Assembly (NCBI GenBank): GCA_951804985.1
Contig: OX638130.1
Location: 7,240,791-7,304,790, forward strand
From: Dryomyza anilis
Taxonomy: Eukaryota > Arthropoda > Insecta > Diptera > Dryomyzidae
Reading direction: 5' to 3'
DNA length: 64,000 bases
The position numbers and the translations under genes are program-made. The notes beneath the pieces are model-generated. The model was not told where the DNA came from and did not search any database. It was given only the letters and a program-made list of their open reading frames with translations. Positions 1 to 10,499 of this stretch are shown in pieces (position 1 is the first letter of the stretch; each line of letters starts with the position of its first letter).

Positions 1-1139
1 TTTCTATTTTGTTTATTGCCCACCAATAGTTTGTGTTACTTTTCACAAGCATATTTTTGTTTGAATTTTTTATTACTATTATTTTTTTTTTCATTTTATA
101 AAGTTCCCTTTTATGCGGTTTGTTCTCACATGCACTTGTTGTTTTTATTTACACAGCACACGAACCGTATCTGAAAGATACGATTTTATCCACTGACAAG
201 TTGTTCCAATTTTTGTTGTTGCTGTAATTTCGCGCATTGTTTTTATTGTATAATTTTTGTTGTTGTTTTATTTAAACAACGCTTATCTGTTGTTATTTTA
301 TTACATTTTATTTGCTTAAATATTTTATTATATTTGTGCTGCATTCTTCTCTGTGCCCTGAGCTACAAGATACATAGCTAGATACACACATAGATACAAC
401 TTTATCGCACAGATACAAATACAACAAATACAGATAATTATTGCGCTCGTGAGCGGCAGCCGCCGACAGACCGCAGTACCTACCTGTCAAACCAGGTAAA
501 AGCAGGTCTCTTGTTAAAACGTACAAAATAATAAAAAATAACAAAAAAGTATACAAGAAAAACGTGTACCCGATAAAGATATTTATTTTTATAACTCCCA
601 GATACTTGTCTGCTAGATTTGTAGATAATGAATAAATGAAATTAAAATGTTAAAGAGTTTGTTGACTGAAAATCGGGGGGAGGGGAGAAGTATACAAAAA
701 CATGTAGTAAATGCATAAATTTTGAATTTTTATTAAACAAAATAACGACAATTTGCTCAGAAAATGCAAGATCATTAATGAACGAGCGACCCTACTGAGA
801 AAAATGTCCAATTCTCAGTAGAAGGAGAGCGGAGAGAGAGCCAAAATAAGCGTTGAGGCACAAACACATTTAAGCCAATTGGCACATTGACTTTAATGTA
901 TGAGTCAACAGCTGGTTTTTTCCCAATAGTCTTAATTCAATTTTAATTTTTTTCATTCTACATATTTGTCAAGTTTTAAAAGTCAAGAGAGCGTGTGTTA
1001 TAGAGCGAACACAGAGAGAGAGAGCGAGGAAATAGCTCTAAAATTACGGAGAATTAAAATTCGTCACATGCAGTAAATTGCGAAATATGTCAAATGAGCC
1101 GAATTTTACATTATTAAATTGCGTGTAAAAAGATGTTTT
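1..1139. other. AT-rich upstream sequence, possible promoter-proximal region
   Basis: No coding region is supported here. The stretch holds two denser patches. The first, near 440-510, is GC-richer and contains closely spaced CAGGT words on both strands. The second, near 820-1030, has GAGAG runs (AGCGGAGAGAGAG at about 828-840 and GAGAGAGAGCGAGG at about 1014-1027) of the kind bound by fly GAGA factor. A short run of AGATACA words lies at 366-440. The region could hold the promoter or a noncoding first exon of the gene whose coding start is at 5450, but no convincing initiator or TATA box could be fixed, so this is only positional inference. Confidence 0.35.
480..508. promoter_or_regulatory. 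Cluster of CAGGTA-type words (or a splice donor)
   Basis: CTACCTG at 480-486 is the reverse complement of CAGGTAG, the canonical Zelda/TAGteam heptamer of flies. CAGGTAA follows at 493-499 and CAGGTC at 503-508, so three related words occur within 29 bases. Snail/Escargot-type zinc-finger proteins also bind CAGGT cores. A different reading is that CAG followed by GTAAAAG at 493-501 is a 5' splice donor of a noncoding exon. The words are seen directly; function is not. Confidence 0.25.
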
Positions 1140-1690
1140 GTTTTATTTTATTTTCTAGATACTTAAAAAAGTATTTCAAGTATCTAGATATATTTTTAAA
1201 TAATACAGTTATGATGTTGTGACAACATAATTTTCACAACAACTGCTCCCAGCAATTTAAAGCCATTGAAGCTTAAAATTTGTTTAGAAAATTGTTTGCA
1301 TCTCACTTACTTATTAGATACATTTAATGTATCTATATACTTTTGTATCTTTACTATAAAATGTAGCATTATTTTATGCAATAAATTCATTTATTTGCAA
1401 ATTCTGCAAATTTATACAACATATGACCATATAAAAATCTTTTAAATGCAGCAATTAGTTTTTCAATTGTTATTTATGTATCTAGATACATTTGTATTTA
1501 TATCTTTAACTCAAAATGCAGCTTAATATTGCTTAAGAAATATATTTCTGTATTTTGCAGTGTTTATAAATGCACAAAACAATATTTCTGTGCTATTTCT
1601 ATGCAGTAGATACTTTTGCAACTAGAATTTATGTATCTAGATATAATTATAAAACAACAACAATATCTAGCATAATAGAGATTATAACTA
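1140..1690. repeat. Sparse outliers of the TCTAGATAC repeat
   Basis: TCTAGATAC or its close variants appear at about 1154, 1184, 1475 and 1636 in otherwise AT-rich sequence. These are the same words that become a dense array from 2480 onward, so this looks like a decayed edge of that array. At 1153-1195 two copies in opposite sense could form a small hairpin. No gene was seen. Confidence 0.5.
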
Positions 1691-2479
1691 TTACGCAGTT
1701 TTTTCGCATTGTGTGGCGTTAAACCAGATATGTAAAATATACAAGCATTTTAAAGTTTTAAATTTGTTGACGAAATATTTTTGAAAAATTAGTATCGATG
1801 GAAAAAAGTTAGTTATTTTGATTGTTGGTTTAGAACATACTCTATTTAACCATAAATCATTTTCTTATTTATTATAAAATCCTAAATAATAAAAAATCAT
1901 TCAAAAATATTCTTAAACAAATTCAAATTATTCGGATTTACATACAAATATCTTAAAAAGAATTCAAAATATTAGCATTTATTGATATATTATAATTAGT
2001 CGGGACAATTAAAAGAAGAATTTAATTTATAGTTTATGGAAAACTATTTGAATAGCGGACTAGATTTATTTTTATTCTAAAAACTGACTGAGTAGAGCCT
2101 AAAATTTCGATAGCATTTTTCTAAAAACGTCAAATAAAAGGAAAAAAAGTGACTATGCAGTCAAAATCAGTACTCATGAATTATGTAGAATAAATGCATG
2201 AGATGAACTTAGGAAAAATATTTATACTCGTTTTGATGTGTAGTGTAATTGCAACATATACCGATTATCTGCATATTTTACAATTTAGTGCCATATTCTG
2301 ACACGAGTCACAAATTAAAATCAGTCACAATAGTGCGCTTTCCCACAATTGTCACAATTTCGTATTCTGTCAATTTTATTTTCTATGTATATTGACTTAA
2401 AAGTCTGCATCAATTGTCATTTGTATCAATTGTTATTTCTAACAATTGTCACTGCTCGCTAGAATAAGGCTGTGAATGT
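1691..2479. other. AT-rich stretch with a CAATTG cluster
   Basis: No coding signal was seen. Near its end four CAATTG words, mostly in the context CAATTGTCA, fall at about 2346, 2411, 2427 and 2443. CAATTG is an E-box-like hexamer but also common by chance in AT-rich DNA. The repeated longer context suggests a small degenerate tandem repeat rather than independent binding sites. Confidence 0.3.
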
Positions 2480-3089
2480 ATATAGATAGTATTTCAATTT
2501 ACTATATATCTGCATCTAGATACATTTTCAATATATGCTTCTAGATAGTTCTACAAGTTATGCTTCATAAAATGTTTAGAATGTATACGTCTAGATACGT
2601 TTAAAATATATGCATCTAGATATTTTCACAATTTGAGCATCTTGATACTTTTTACAAAAAATGTATCTAGATACTTTAACGATGAAATTAACTATATACT
2701 TTCACAATTTATGCCATTAGATATTTTTCAAATATACAGATTTTTCAAATTCTGCAAATAGAAACTTATTACAAATAAAATTATCTAGATATTTTCAAAA
2801 CATAACTTTTTCAATGTTCTAGATACTTTTAAAATTTCCGCAACTAGATACTTTTACAATGTATGCAAATATATCATTTTTTGAATTTTCCAGATACTTT
2901 TTTTTAATTTTTGCATCGAGATACTTTTAGAATTCATGCTTTAGGATACTTTTACAATGTATGCATCTAGATACTGCATTTAGATACTTACACAAATTGA
3001 GCATATATATACTTTTTGAAGTTTTGAGTTAATTTCGACCAATGAAATTAAAAAATAGCAAAGTTTCAATAAAATTAAATACTTACTTA
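2480..3089. repeat. TCTAGATAC array, part 1
   Basis: Degenerate tandem repeat with a unit of roughly 23-35 bases built on GCATCTAGATACTTTTACAA. The core GTATCTAGATAC is itself a perfect 12-base palindrome. Clear copies are at about 2513, 2541, 2591, 2617, 2658, 2785, 2816, 2846 and 2963. Copies are diverged and spacing is irregular, which indicates an old array. It is interrupted from 3090 by a cluster of inverted-repeat elements and resumes at 3830. Confidence 0.8.
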
Positions 3090-3184
3090 CCCGAGACAAC
3101 ATTTTTGGCACTTTTATGGTATATTTCGGGCATATTTCCGGCAAACGCACAGATATATAGAATATTTTGACAAGTGTATAGCAG
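3090..3184 (+). mobile_element. Inverted-repeat element R1, left half (split copy)
   Basis: This is the left part of a short non-autonomous element here called R1. It starts CCCGAGACAACATTTTTGGC and runs to GTGTATAGCAG, where complete copies (3565-3829, 11471-11722) continue with GTTGTCAAATTTTATGG. That continuation is found instead at 3401, on the far side of an inverted R1 copy. The two halves therefore appear to be one element split by insertion of another member of the family. There is no coding capacity. Confidence 0.65.
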
Positions 3185-3400
3185 CCCCAGACAAAATTTT
3201 TGGCAGGGCTGAGGCATCTTAGATACATTTTATCGACATATTTCAAACAGACAAAGGTCGGAGTTTGTATCAAAAGCTGTCTATTTTCTGCCCAACTTTT
3301 ACAACCTGCTATACACTTCCCAAGATATTTCATTTAGCTGTGCGTTTGCCAGAAATATGCCCGAAATATTCGTGGAAAATGCCAGAAATTTTATCTCGGG
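3185..3400 (-). mobile_element. Inverted-repeat element R1, copy nested in another R1
   Basis: A complete R1 copy in reverse orientation. It begins CCCCAGACAAAATTTTTGGC and ends GAAATTTTATCTCGGG, so the ends are imperfect inverted repeats of each other. It lies exactly between the two halves of a forward R1 copy (3090-3184 and 3401-3563). Flanking GCAG and GCGG could be a short, mutated target duplication. Length (~216 bp), terminal inverted repeats and lack of an open frame fit a MITE-like DNA element; the superfamily was not recognised. Confidence 0.65.
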
Positions 3401-3563
3401 CGGTTATAAATTTTTGTGGAATTTTTATGGCAGATTCGGGTCATATTTGGAGAGCGGGCAGAAAACAGACAGCTTTTGATACAAACTCCGCCTTTGTGTG
3501 TTTGAATTATGTCGAGAAAATGTTTCAGAACTGCCTTGACCATGCCAAAAATTTTGTCTGGGG
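3401..3563 (+). mobile_element. Inverted-repeat element R1, right half (split copy)
   Basis: Right part of the R1 copy interrupted at 3185. It begins with a diverged version of GGTTGTCAAATTTTATGG and ends TGCCAAAAATTTTGTCTGGG, the right terminal repeat. The next R1 copy starts one base after its end, making the two copies abut. Confidence 0.65.
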
Positions 3564-3564
3564 T

Positions 3565-3829
3565 CCCGAGACAAAATTCATGGCATATTTCTGGAATATT
3601 TCGGGCGTATTTCCGGAAAACGCACAGCTAAATGGAATATCTTGGGAAGTGTATAGTGTATATAGCAGGTTGTAAAATTTGATGGCATTTTAATGGCAGA
3701 TTCACGCCATATTTGGCGAATGGACAGAAATCAGACAGCTTTTGGTACAAACTTCGCCTTTGTCTGTTTGAAATATGTCGAGAAAATGTTTCAGCACTGT
3801 CTTGACCATGCCAAAAATTTTGTCTGGGG
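3565..3829 (+). mobile_element. Inverted-repeat element R1, complete copy
   Basis: About 265 bp, bounded by CCCGAGACAAAATT on the left and AAAATTTTGTCTGGGG on the right. Internal landmarks shared with other copies are TTTCCGG, CGCACAG, AATGGAATAT, GTATAGCAGGTTGT, GGCAGATTC, CAGACAGCTTTTG and GTCTGTTTGAAATATGTCGA. Frames across it stay open for 70-136 codons, but both strands do so and the frames cross element boundaries, so they are not genes. Confidence 0.75.
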
Positions 3830-5035
3830 TACTTTTAAAATGTATGCCTCTAAATACACTTTCAATTCTCTGAATAGTTTTATAATTTCTACATCCAGAT
3901 TCTTTTGACATTTTTTGCATCTAAAAAGTTTTATAGTTTATGCTACTTACAAAATTCGAGTATATAGATATTTTTTACAATTAATATAACTAGATACTTT
4001 TACAATATCTGCATACCGAAACTTTCACAATTAATGTCTCTAGATACTTTCACAACTTTTTACTTATTAAATTTTTACATCTAGATACTTTTAAATTTAT
4101 GCCTATACTTTTCAATTATTCTAGATTTTCTTTTTCAAATTATGCATCTAGATACGTGTTAAATTGTTGTGCTATTAATTATTTGTGTTATTAAATATTT
4201 ATGCATTAAGATACTTGTGCAGTGATTTAGAAATTTTTAAAATTTCTGCATCTAGACACTTTTTAAACTTTTGCATCTGGATAAATTTATACTCTGTATA
4301 CTTTTACAATGTATGCATTTTGATACTTTACAATTTATGCCTAAAGAAACTTTTTTAATTTTCCAGATAGTTTATAGTTTTTTTGTATCTAGATACTTTC
4401 AAAACTTACACGTATTTCCATTTTTTAGATACTTTATAGCTTCCACATTTAGATGCTTTTTAAATTTTTGCATCTATATACTTTTTAAATTTTTGCATCT
4501 AGATACTTTTAAAATTAATACTCAGGATAATTTTACAATGTATGCATTTTGATACTTTACAATTAATGCCTAAAGAAACTTTTTTTAATTTTCCAGATAG
4601 TTTATAGTTTTTTGTATCTAGATACTTTCAAAACTTATGCATATTTCAATTTTCTAAATACTTAATAATTTCTACATTTAGATGCATTTTAAATTTTTGC
4701 ATCTAGATACTTTTTACTATTTATGCAAATAGATAGCAATACGATTTGAGCAAATAGGTACTTTTAAAAAGAATATATCTAGATACTTTGACAATACATG
4801 CATCTAGATACTTTTTAAATTTATTCGTTTATATATTTTTTTTAATTTTGTATATACTGGATGCAAAGAATCTAGATATTTTCTTCATTTTTACATCTAG
4901 ATACTTTGTAAAATTTTTGGACCTAGATACTTTTATAATTTTGCAGAGAATCTAGATATTTTCTTCATTTTTACATCTAGATACTTTGTAAAATTTTTGC
5001 AGCTAGATACTTTTATAATTTTTTTTTTATTCAAA
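3830..5035. repeat. TCTAGATAC array, part 2
   Basis: Continuation of the array seen before 3090, with more and better-preserved copies. Dense matches to GCATCTAGATACTTTT occur at about 4078, 4143, 4498, 4698, 4798, 4965 and many partial ones. Two internal segments are near-repeats of each other: a ~235-bp block around 4290-4500 recurs around 4530-4720, and a ~70-bp block at about 4866-4935 recurs at 4939-5010. This shows segmental duplication within the array. The array stops about 80 bases before the splice acceptor of the coding exon. Confidence 0.85.
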
Positions 5036-5113
5036 ATTTTTTCTATTACTTAAATTTTAATTTTTACAAAAAAAAAATAACAAAAATTTCTAAATTTTAC
5101 TTTTTTTTTGCAG

Positions 5114-5513
5114 TTTTTACCAACTCTCACGCAACCCAGCAAAAGGTGTAAAAGTCAAGCAGCTACAACAATAAGCAGCAAATAACTCAAGTGACGCGCC
5201 ATATTAAATTTAGGCACAAATTATATATACGAAACCAAAAATAAAAAAATCAACAATAAATAACCAGAAACTGTTGCTAGAGTGCCAAACAAGAGTCAAC
5301 AAACGAGTGCACGCGATTGTTTTATTTTAGCTTATTTTTGGGGCTAAAAATAAAAGCCGGCAAAAGTGTGTTGCAAAACATAAAATTTAAATAAAACCAA
5401 AAAAAAAAAAATAATAAAACAAAATCACACCACAGCAAACCACCACAACATGGGGAAACTACAGATACGCATCTATGCGTTCGCGCTGCTGTATCTATGC
5501 AGTTCTGTTATAG
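5114..5513 (+). CDS. First coding exon: 5' UTR plus signal peptide (partial gene)
   Basis: The exon follows a strong 3' splice site: a branch-like CTAAAT near 5090, a pyrimidine run, then TTTGCAG ending at 5113. Positions 5114-5449 form a 336-nt leader that contains no ATG, unlikely by chance in such AT-rich DNA. Translation would start at 5450, in the fly-type context CACAACATGG, giving 21 codons (MGKLQIRIYAFALLYLCSS then V-I) before a perfect GTAAGT donor at 5514. The intron is in phase 1. The peptide has a basic start (K, R) and a hydrophobic core ending in small residues, so it reads as a signal peptide of a secreted or membrane protein. Phase-1 splicing just after the signal peptide is typical of cell-surface families such as immunoglobulin-domain proteins, but the gene itself is not recognised because later exons lie outside the window. 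The leader could instead begin at a transcription start rather than at the acceptor. Confidence 0.75.
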
Positions 5514-6537
5514 GTAAGTGGTAAAAATATTAAAAAAAAAACTATTATAAATTTTATAAAATATACAAAAAATAAATTAAATTTAACTGGCTGCATTTAG
5601 TGCTGTCAGTTTTATCAGTTTATTTAGTTTTATAGCTGACTGATAAAAAGGATTAAGTTTTTCACAACTTGCACAGGCTTAACAAAAATTCGCGGCATTA
5701 AAAAACAACGGGGATTAATTGTGAATTCACTTTGTCGAAAACATGAATATGTGCACGATTTTTAATTTTTGTTTGTTTTTGGCAAAATGTGCATATTCTA
5801 TACAAAAAGCGTACATCAAATATTAAGTTCATAAAATTTAAATTGCCGCAAAAATGTTAAAAATCACATGGAAATTGCACTTTTTTGCGCAATTTTATTT
5901 AATTTGAATTTTTTTTTTGTACATTTTCATTTTTCATTGTTTGCCAGAACTTATGATGTGTTTTGACTGGGTTTTCCAGCAAATTAGGTTTATAACTTAA
6001 TTGCAGCATAAAGCGAAAATTTGTGCAATGACGGCGTATTTGCGAAATTATTCTGTTTGTCTTTGGGTATTATTTTTTTTTATAATTTTGTATTTGGCAT
6101 TTTACAATTTGAAGTGTAAATGAATTAAAATATAATTCCACAGAAATATAATTGTGTGCAAATAGCGCGTTTAAGTGCCACACAGAAAGTGCTACAAAAA
6201 ATATTTTTTTTTTTTTATTATATAAATTCTTAAATATTATACTAACATTTTAGTGGCATATTATGAAACTTTTGGTATTTAATACCACTGATAATAAAAT
6301 CAAAAAAACTGTCAACAAAGTCACGCATTTTTCTTTGCATATATTAGACATATAAGATATTATTGCAGTTAAAAAAAAACTTAAAGATAAAAAATAAAAT
6401 ATTTGCTTATTTATTTCAATGTCTAATCAAATTATGAGGTTTATCACAAAAAGACAAATAAACTAATTTGTATAAACTTGACTTAATTTCGAAAGACTTG
6501 CACAAACATGTAATCAGTGCGATAAAATAAAGTTATG
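5514..6537 (+). other. AT-rich intron start, no repeat recognised
   Basis: No coding frame or repeat family was recognised here. It contains homopolymer runs of A and T and short direct repeats only. Confidence 0.5.
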
Positions 6538-6936
6538 AGGTCTAGGTGAGAATAATGCTGAACACAGAACACATTAAAAAGAGATAGCAATGGTGGGAGT
6601 TTCTAGAACTCTTTTGAAATACAGTACTCTTGGAAAAGCATTATGAAACTTATTAATGTTGATTAAAACTAGGTCTAGGTGAGAATAATGCTGAACACAG
6701 AACACATTAAAGAGAGATAGCAATGGTGGGGGTTTCTAGAACTCTTTTGAAATACAGAACTCTTGGAAAAGCATTATGAAACTTAATAAAGTTGATTAAA
6801 ACTAGGTCTAGGTGAGAATAATGTAGAACACAGAACATATTAAAAAGAGATAGCAATGCTGGGGGTTTCTAGAACTCTTGTGAAATACAAAACTCTTGGT
6901 AAAGCATTATGAAACTTAATAAAGTTGATTAAAACT
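6538..6936. repeat. Three tandem copies of a 133-bp unit
   Basis: Copies lie at 6538-6670, 6671-6803 and 6804-6936, each exactly 133 bp and beginning AGGTCTAGGTGAGAATAATG. They differ at only a few positions each (for example ACATATTA for ACACATTA and GCTGGGGG for GGTGGGAG in the third copy), so the triplication is fairly recent. The unit holds no extended open frame. The inner phrase GGTGAGAATAATG contains a donor-like GGTGAG, but no matching exon is evident. Confidence 0.92.
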
Positions 6937-7190
6937 CAATTGTTGAACATGTGAGTTCAGGAAAAAAGGATGAATATATATTAATAAAATTCTATAGTAC
7001 CTTTTTTGGATATATAATATACAGATTAGTCGAAAATCTATCATGAGATATATTCAAACTTTGTTAATTTTAATAATGTGAAACAATTAACTCAAATAAA
7101 ATTAAAAGACCTATAAAATATAGTTATTTGAAAAACTGTATAGAACCATTTTAGGCATTATAACATTATAACAATTTATACTAGATAGAT

Positions 7191-7478
7191 GTAGCATTGT
7201 TGGCTCAGTGGTTAATGAGGTGAACAGCGAGCCGAAAGGTACCTGGTTCGAACCACGTGACTATCAACATCAAATAAATAAAAAGATAAGTAAGGTAGAT
7301 CTCAATTAAACATCAAATAAATAAGAAGATAAATAAGGTAGACAATCAAATGTAAATATTTTCTTGAAAAAGCCTCCACCTTACCTACAGCGTCGGCATT
7401 AAAATGTAGGCCCCACCATGGACAGCTCAAATAGTGTGAGATGGCTCGGCCTATGTTCTTCCAAAAGCTCTGCCAAAA
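7191..7478 (+). mobile_element. tRNA-derived SINE, diverged subfamily
   Basis: A tRNA-like head contains a perfect A box (TGGCTCAGTGG, about 7201-7211) and a perfect B box (GGTTCGAACC, about 7245-7254), the internal RNA polymerase III promoter. The body differs from the five other SINEs here in its first part, but its tail half is related: GTAGGCCCCACCA, then GACAGCTCAAATAGTGTGAGATGGCTCGGCC, split here only for length, can be aligned to GTAGGTCCCACCA and CACAGCTCAAAATGG in them. It is older or belongs to a sister subfamily. No clear target duplication was found. Confidence 0.75.
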
Positions 7479-8099
7479 TTAGAATTGTTATATATTCAGA
7501 ACAATTTTGATAAAAAGATATTTAATAAATATATAAAAACTGAGAATATGTTGTATACTGCCGATTGCATATTAAAATTTGTTGTAGATCAATTCAAACA
7601 TCAATTACATTGTAATAGAACTAGTAATAGAGTCATTGTTGCGATATAAAACTACATTAAACAATGGACATAAAACCCTTGTAGAAATTAAGTATATACT
7701 TAATACAAATATAAACTATTACACAATATGCCACTCGTTTCCATATTATTACGAGATAAATTCGAGAAGCAGGAGCATTCGGACCCGTTCTCGTCACAAT
7801 ATCGAGCTTCAAATTGAAACTACATGGTAGGTAGATATCAAAGCGTGCTGTCTCGTCTTTTCTCGGTACGAAATCGAATCGATATCGATTAAAAATATAA
7901 TCTAAGTTCAAGAATGCTTCAAATCGTTGCGATATCTTTGTAATAAATGTTTAAATTTCGCATGTTGTCATAAAATTATAATGTACGAAATCTTTTAGAA
8001 GCGGTAAAGCTACGAGATGGAAATTTTTTCCGTAGTTAGTTCATGTAATATTCGAGGCTTCAAAGGTCTCCAAAACATAGGCATGAAATAATATTGAAC
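7479..8099. other. Single-copy intron with a short inverted motif patch
   Basis: No repeat family was recognised. A GC-richer patch at about 7755-7890 gives an 84-codon open frame on the minus strand with mixed amino-acid composition (it contains the string RKDETARFDIYLPCSFNLKL). No domain is recognisable, so it may be a decayed transposon fragment or chance. Confidence 0.25.
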
Positions 8100-8480
8100 A
8101 TATTATGTTTGATATGTAACAGGTTGGGTTATTAGTTCCCGAACTAGAATTTCGACTGGGGTTAACAAAGGAATTGATCATGTTCGGTTAATGTTGGTGA
8201 TGTTACTGGACCGAGTTCTGACAAGGAAAAAATGCAATAAGCGGTTGCTGATTATGATCGTTTCACAATTTCTACTAGGTAAGACATGATCATGGTCCAA
8301 TAATGTTTGTCATGTCACAGATCGAGTTTTCAGTTCCCGATTGACAATTTCTACTGCGCATTAAGGAAGACTTGATTATGGGACGATAATTTTTATCATG
8401 TAACAGATAGGGTTATCAGTTCCCGATCTTCAAAGACATGATCATTATTCGTTTATGTTCGTCATATTACTCTCCGAGTT
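8100..8480. repeat. Degenerate tandem repeat with GATCATG...TTACAG phrases
   Basis: Four related blocks begin near 8175, 8287, 8373 and 8451 with GATCATG or GATTATG, followed by a GTNATGTNAC phrase and then AGTTCCCGA or GAGTTCTGAC. Spacing falls from about 112 to 78 bases. The TTTCTACTAGG phrase at about 8269 resembles the terminal repeat of the elements at 30158 and 40859, so this may be a scrambled remnant of that family. Confidence 0.5.
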
Positions 8481-8635
8481 CTGACAAGGATAAGGTACAA
8501 TAATATGTTTCGGATTCTGGTCGCAATACAATTTAAAGTAAGGAAAATGATTAGATCAACTTTAATAAAATTAGAATATAAAAACTAATGCTTTATTAAA
8601 GAAATAATATTAAAATACTACATATGACGTACATT

Positions 8636-9032
8636 TGGTAAAATGTTCTATGGAGAATATACTTTACGATAAATGTGCTATAGCGGAAATGGAAATATAG
8701 TATGAGAAATATAGACTGGGTAAAATGTTCTATGGAGAATATACTTCAGGAAAAAAAGTACTACAGGGAAAACAGAAACATAGTATGTGAAATATAGTTT
8801 AAGTAAAATGTTCTATAGAAAAATTTACTACAGCGAAAGTGGAAACATAATATGAGAAATATAGTTTGGGAATAAAGTTCTATAGAGAATAGAAATGTGT
8901 AGAAAAAGTACTATAGGAATATGGTATCGATAAAAGCATTATATTAAAAAAATGATGTGGTTTCCAACAGTATTAAGTTCAATACGATAACGTACTATAA
9001 GGAAAGTATAATTGGGAAAATATAAATATGGT
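8636..9032. repeat. Segmental duplication, copy 1 (tandem ATAGAGAATATA array)
   Basis: This block and the R1 fragment that follows match 11036-11470 plus its R1 copy almost base for base. Shared order: TTTACGATAAATGTGCTATA, GAGAAATATAGACTGGGTAA, GTGTAGAAAAAGTACTATAG, TGATGTGGTTTCCAA, then TATAAATATGGTCCGAGAC. Inside, ~80-110-base units with GTAAAATGTTCTATAGAGAA are repeated. Relative to the second copy it lacks roughly 45 bases after the TTTCCAA phrase. Confidence 0.85.
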
Positions 9033-9210
9033 CCGAGACAAAATTTCTGACATTTTTCAGGAATATTTCGAGCATATTTCCGGCAAACACACAGATAAAT
9101 AGAGTATTTTGAAAAATGTATAGCAGGTTGTCAAATTTTATGGAATTTTATTGGCAGATTCATGGCATATTTTGGATAGGGGCAGAAAACAGACAGCTTG
9201 TGATACAGAT
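9033..9210 (+). mobile_element. Inverted-repeat element R1, truncated
   Basis: Begins CCGAGACAAAATTTCTGACA and matches 11471-11640 closely, then breaks off after CAGACAGCTTGTGATACAGA. The right terminal repeat is absent. Because the same R1 copy with the same flanking sequence is present at 11471, the insertion came before the local duplication. Confidence 0.75.
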
Positions 9211-10499
9211 CCACAAAATTACATAAATCTGTGTAATTTTTATATACTTATTTATATATAATTTTCTTAACAACATTTACGTTAACTCTATCATTTCAAT
9301 AACATTTTCAGTATTATAGTACTTAAATTTGAGGAAGTACAGTTGACGCAAAAGTTGAAATAAATAAAAATATATAATTTTATAGGTCGAATATATATTA
9401 AAAAGATAAAAATAATAAACGTAAAAAACTTATTACATGTTCCAAACCAAAAAAACTCCCCAGATTATTACACAGACTAAAGATTATAGCGCATAACAGC
9501 ATCATATATCATGGAACTAACTTTTGAGATCGTAGTTAAGATAAATATATTATGTGGAAAATTAGCTAACACTGATGAAATAAAGATAAGATATAACAAT
9601 TAGAGACAAATCTGTTTTAAGCTGCCAAAAGAAAAAAAATACCACATCATTTGTACGTGAGACTTCAAACAAAATTGCGTAAATGAGGAATAAATATAAA
9701 AATTGCCTACTAAATTTACTGCCGACAAATGAGTATCTCTACAACAACAAAAAATTAACTTTGCCTAATGGCAAACAATAATACAATCCAAAAGGTACTC
9801 AAGGCAGTATTTTTAATTAGTCGTAAAATGGTGTGGAATACCATAAAAATGCAAGAATTAACAGCAATTGAAGAAAGAATAAAAAAAATGAAAAAAAGTA
9901 GAATATAAAAAGTAAAAAAAAAAATCTTCTGTTTAAGATACAAAATATATAAAATCTATTTGAAGTATAAAAATTGAATAGTACCAGAAAAGTAAAGGGC
10001 ACAAATAAAAACAATGTGAAGATAGAAAAATTGTATTAAGTAAAATAGAAATGATAGAATACTGGAAAATATAAGCTGGGAAAAGAGATTTTATTTATAT
10101 TTATAAAAAATATATGAAACTGGCAACCAAGGAAGTAAGGATTGAGTACTAAAATAAATTGTACATATTGTAAGATACAAGAACTATTAAAAATATGTAA
10201 TATGTGGAGAATGTAATATAGTGCAAAATAATATAGGGAAAAAATAGTATTGGGAAAATGTATTTTACTGTATAAGAATAAAAAAACTTATCTAAAATTA
10301 ATAAATCGAACACTGGCAATTATACTAGAAAGAAAAATTGATTACATGGATAAAGAACTATAGAAAAATGGAAAGTATTATGGAAAAATGGCAAAATATA
10401 ATACAAAAAAAAATGTTTGGGGGAATTGCTATAAGGAACATGTACAATTTATTATAAAGAAAATGTAATAAAGGGAAATTTACTATATGAAAAATATAC
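9211..10499. other. AT-rich intron, nothing recognised
   Basis: Extremely A-rich on the plus strand, with short decayed units of GGAAAATATA and TATAGAAAAATG that fade into the array on its right. Minus-strand frames of 62-65 codons at 9755-10014 are phenylalanine-rich translations of A runs and are not supported as genes. Confidence 0.45.

Noticed and set aside
3265..3675. 136-codon open frame
   Set aside because: It crosses the boundary between an inverted R1 copy and a split forward R1 copy, and the opposite strand has similar frames. It is a by-product of element sequence.
7657..7911. 84-codon minus-strand frame with mixed composition
   Set aside because: Looks more protein-like than most, but no domain could be recognised and the C-terminal part is low-complexity. 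Not enough to call even a transposon remnant.
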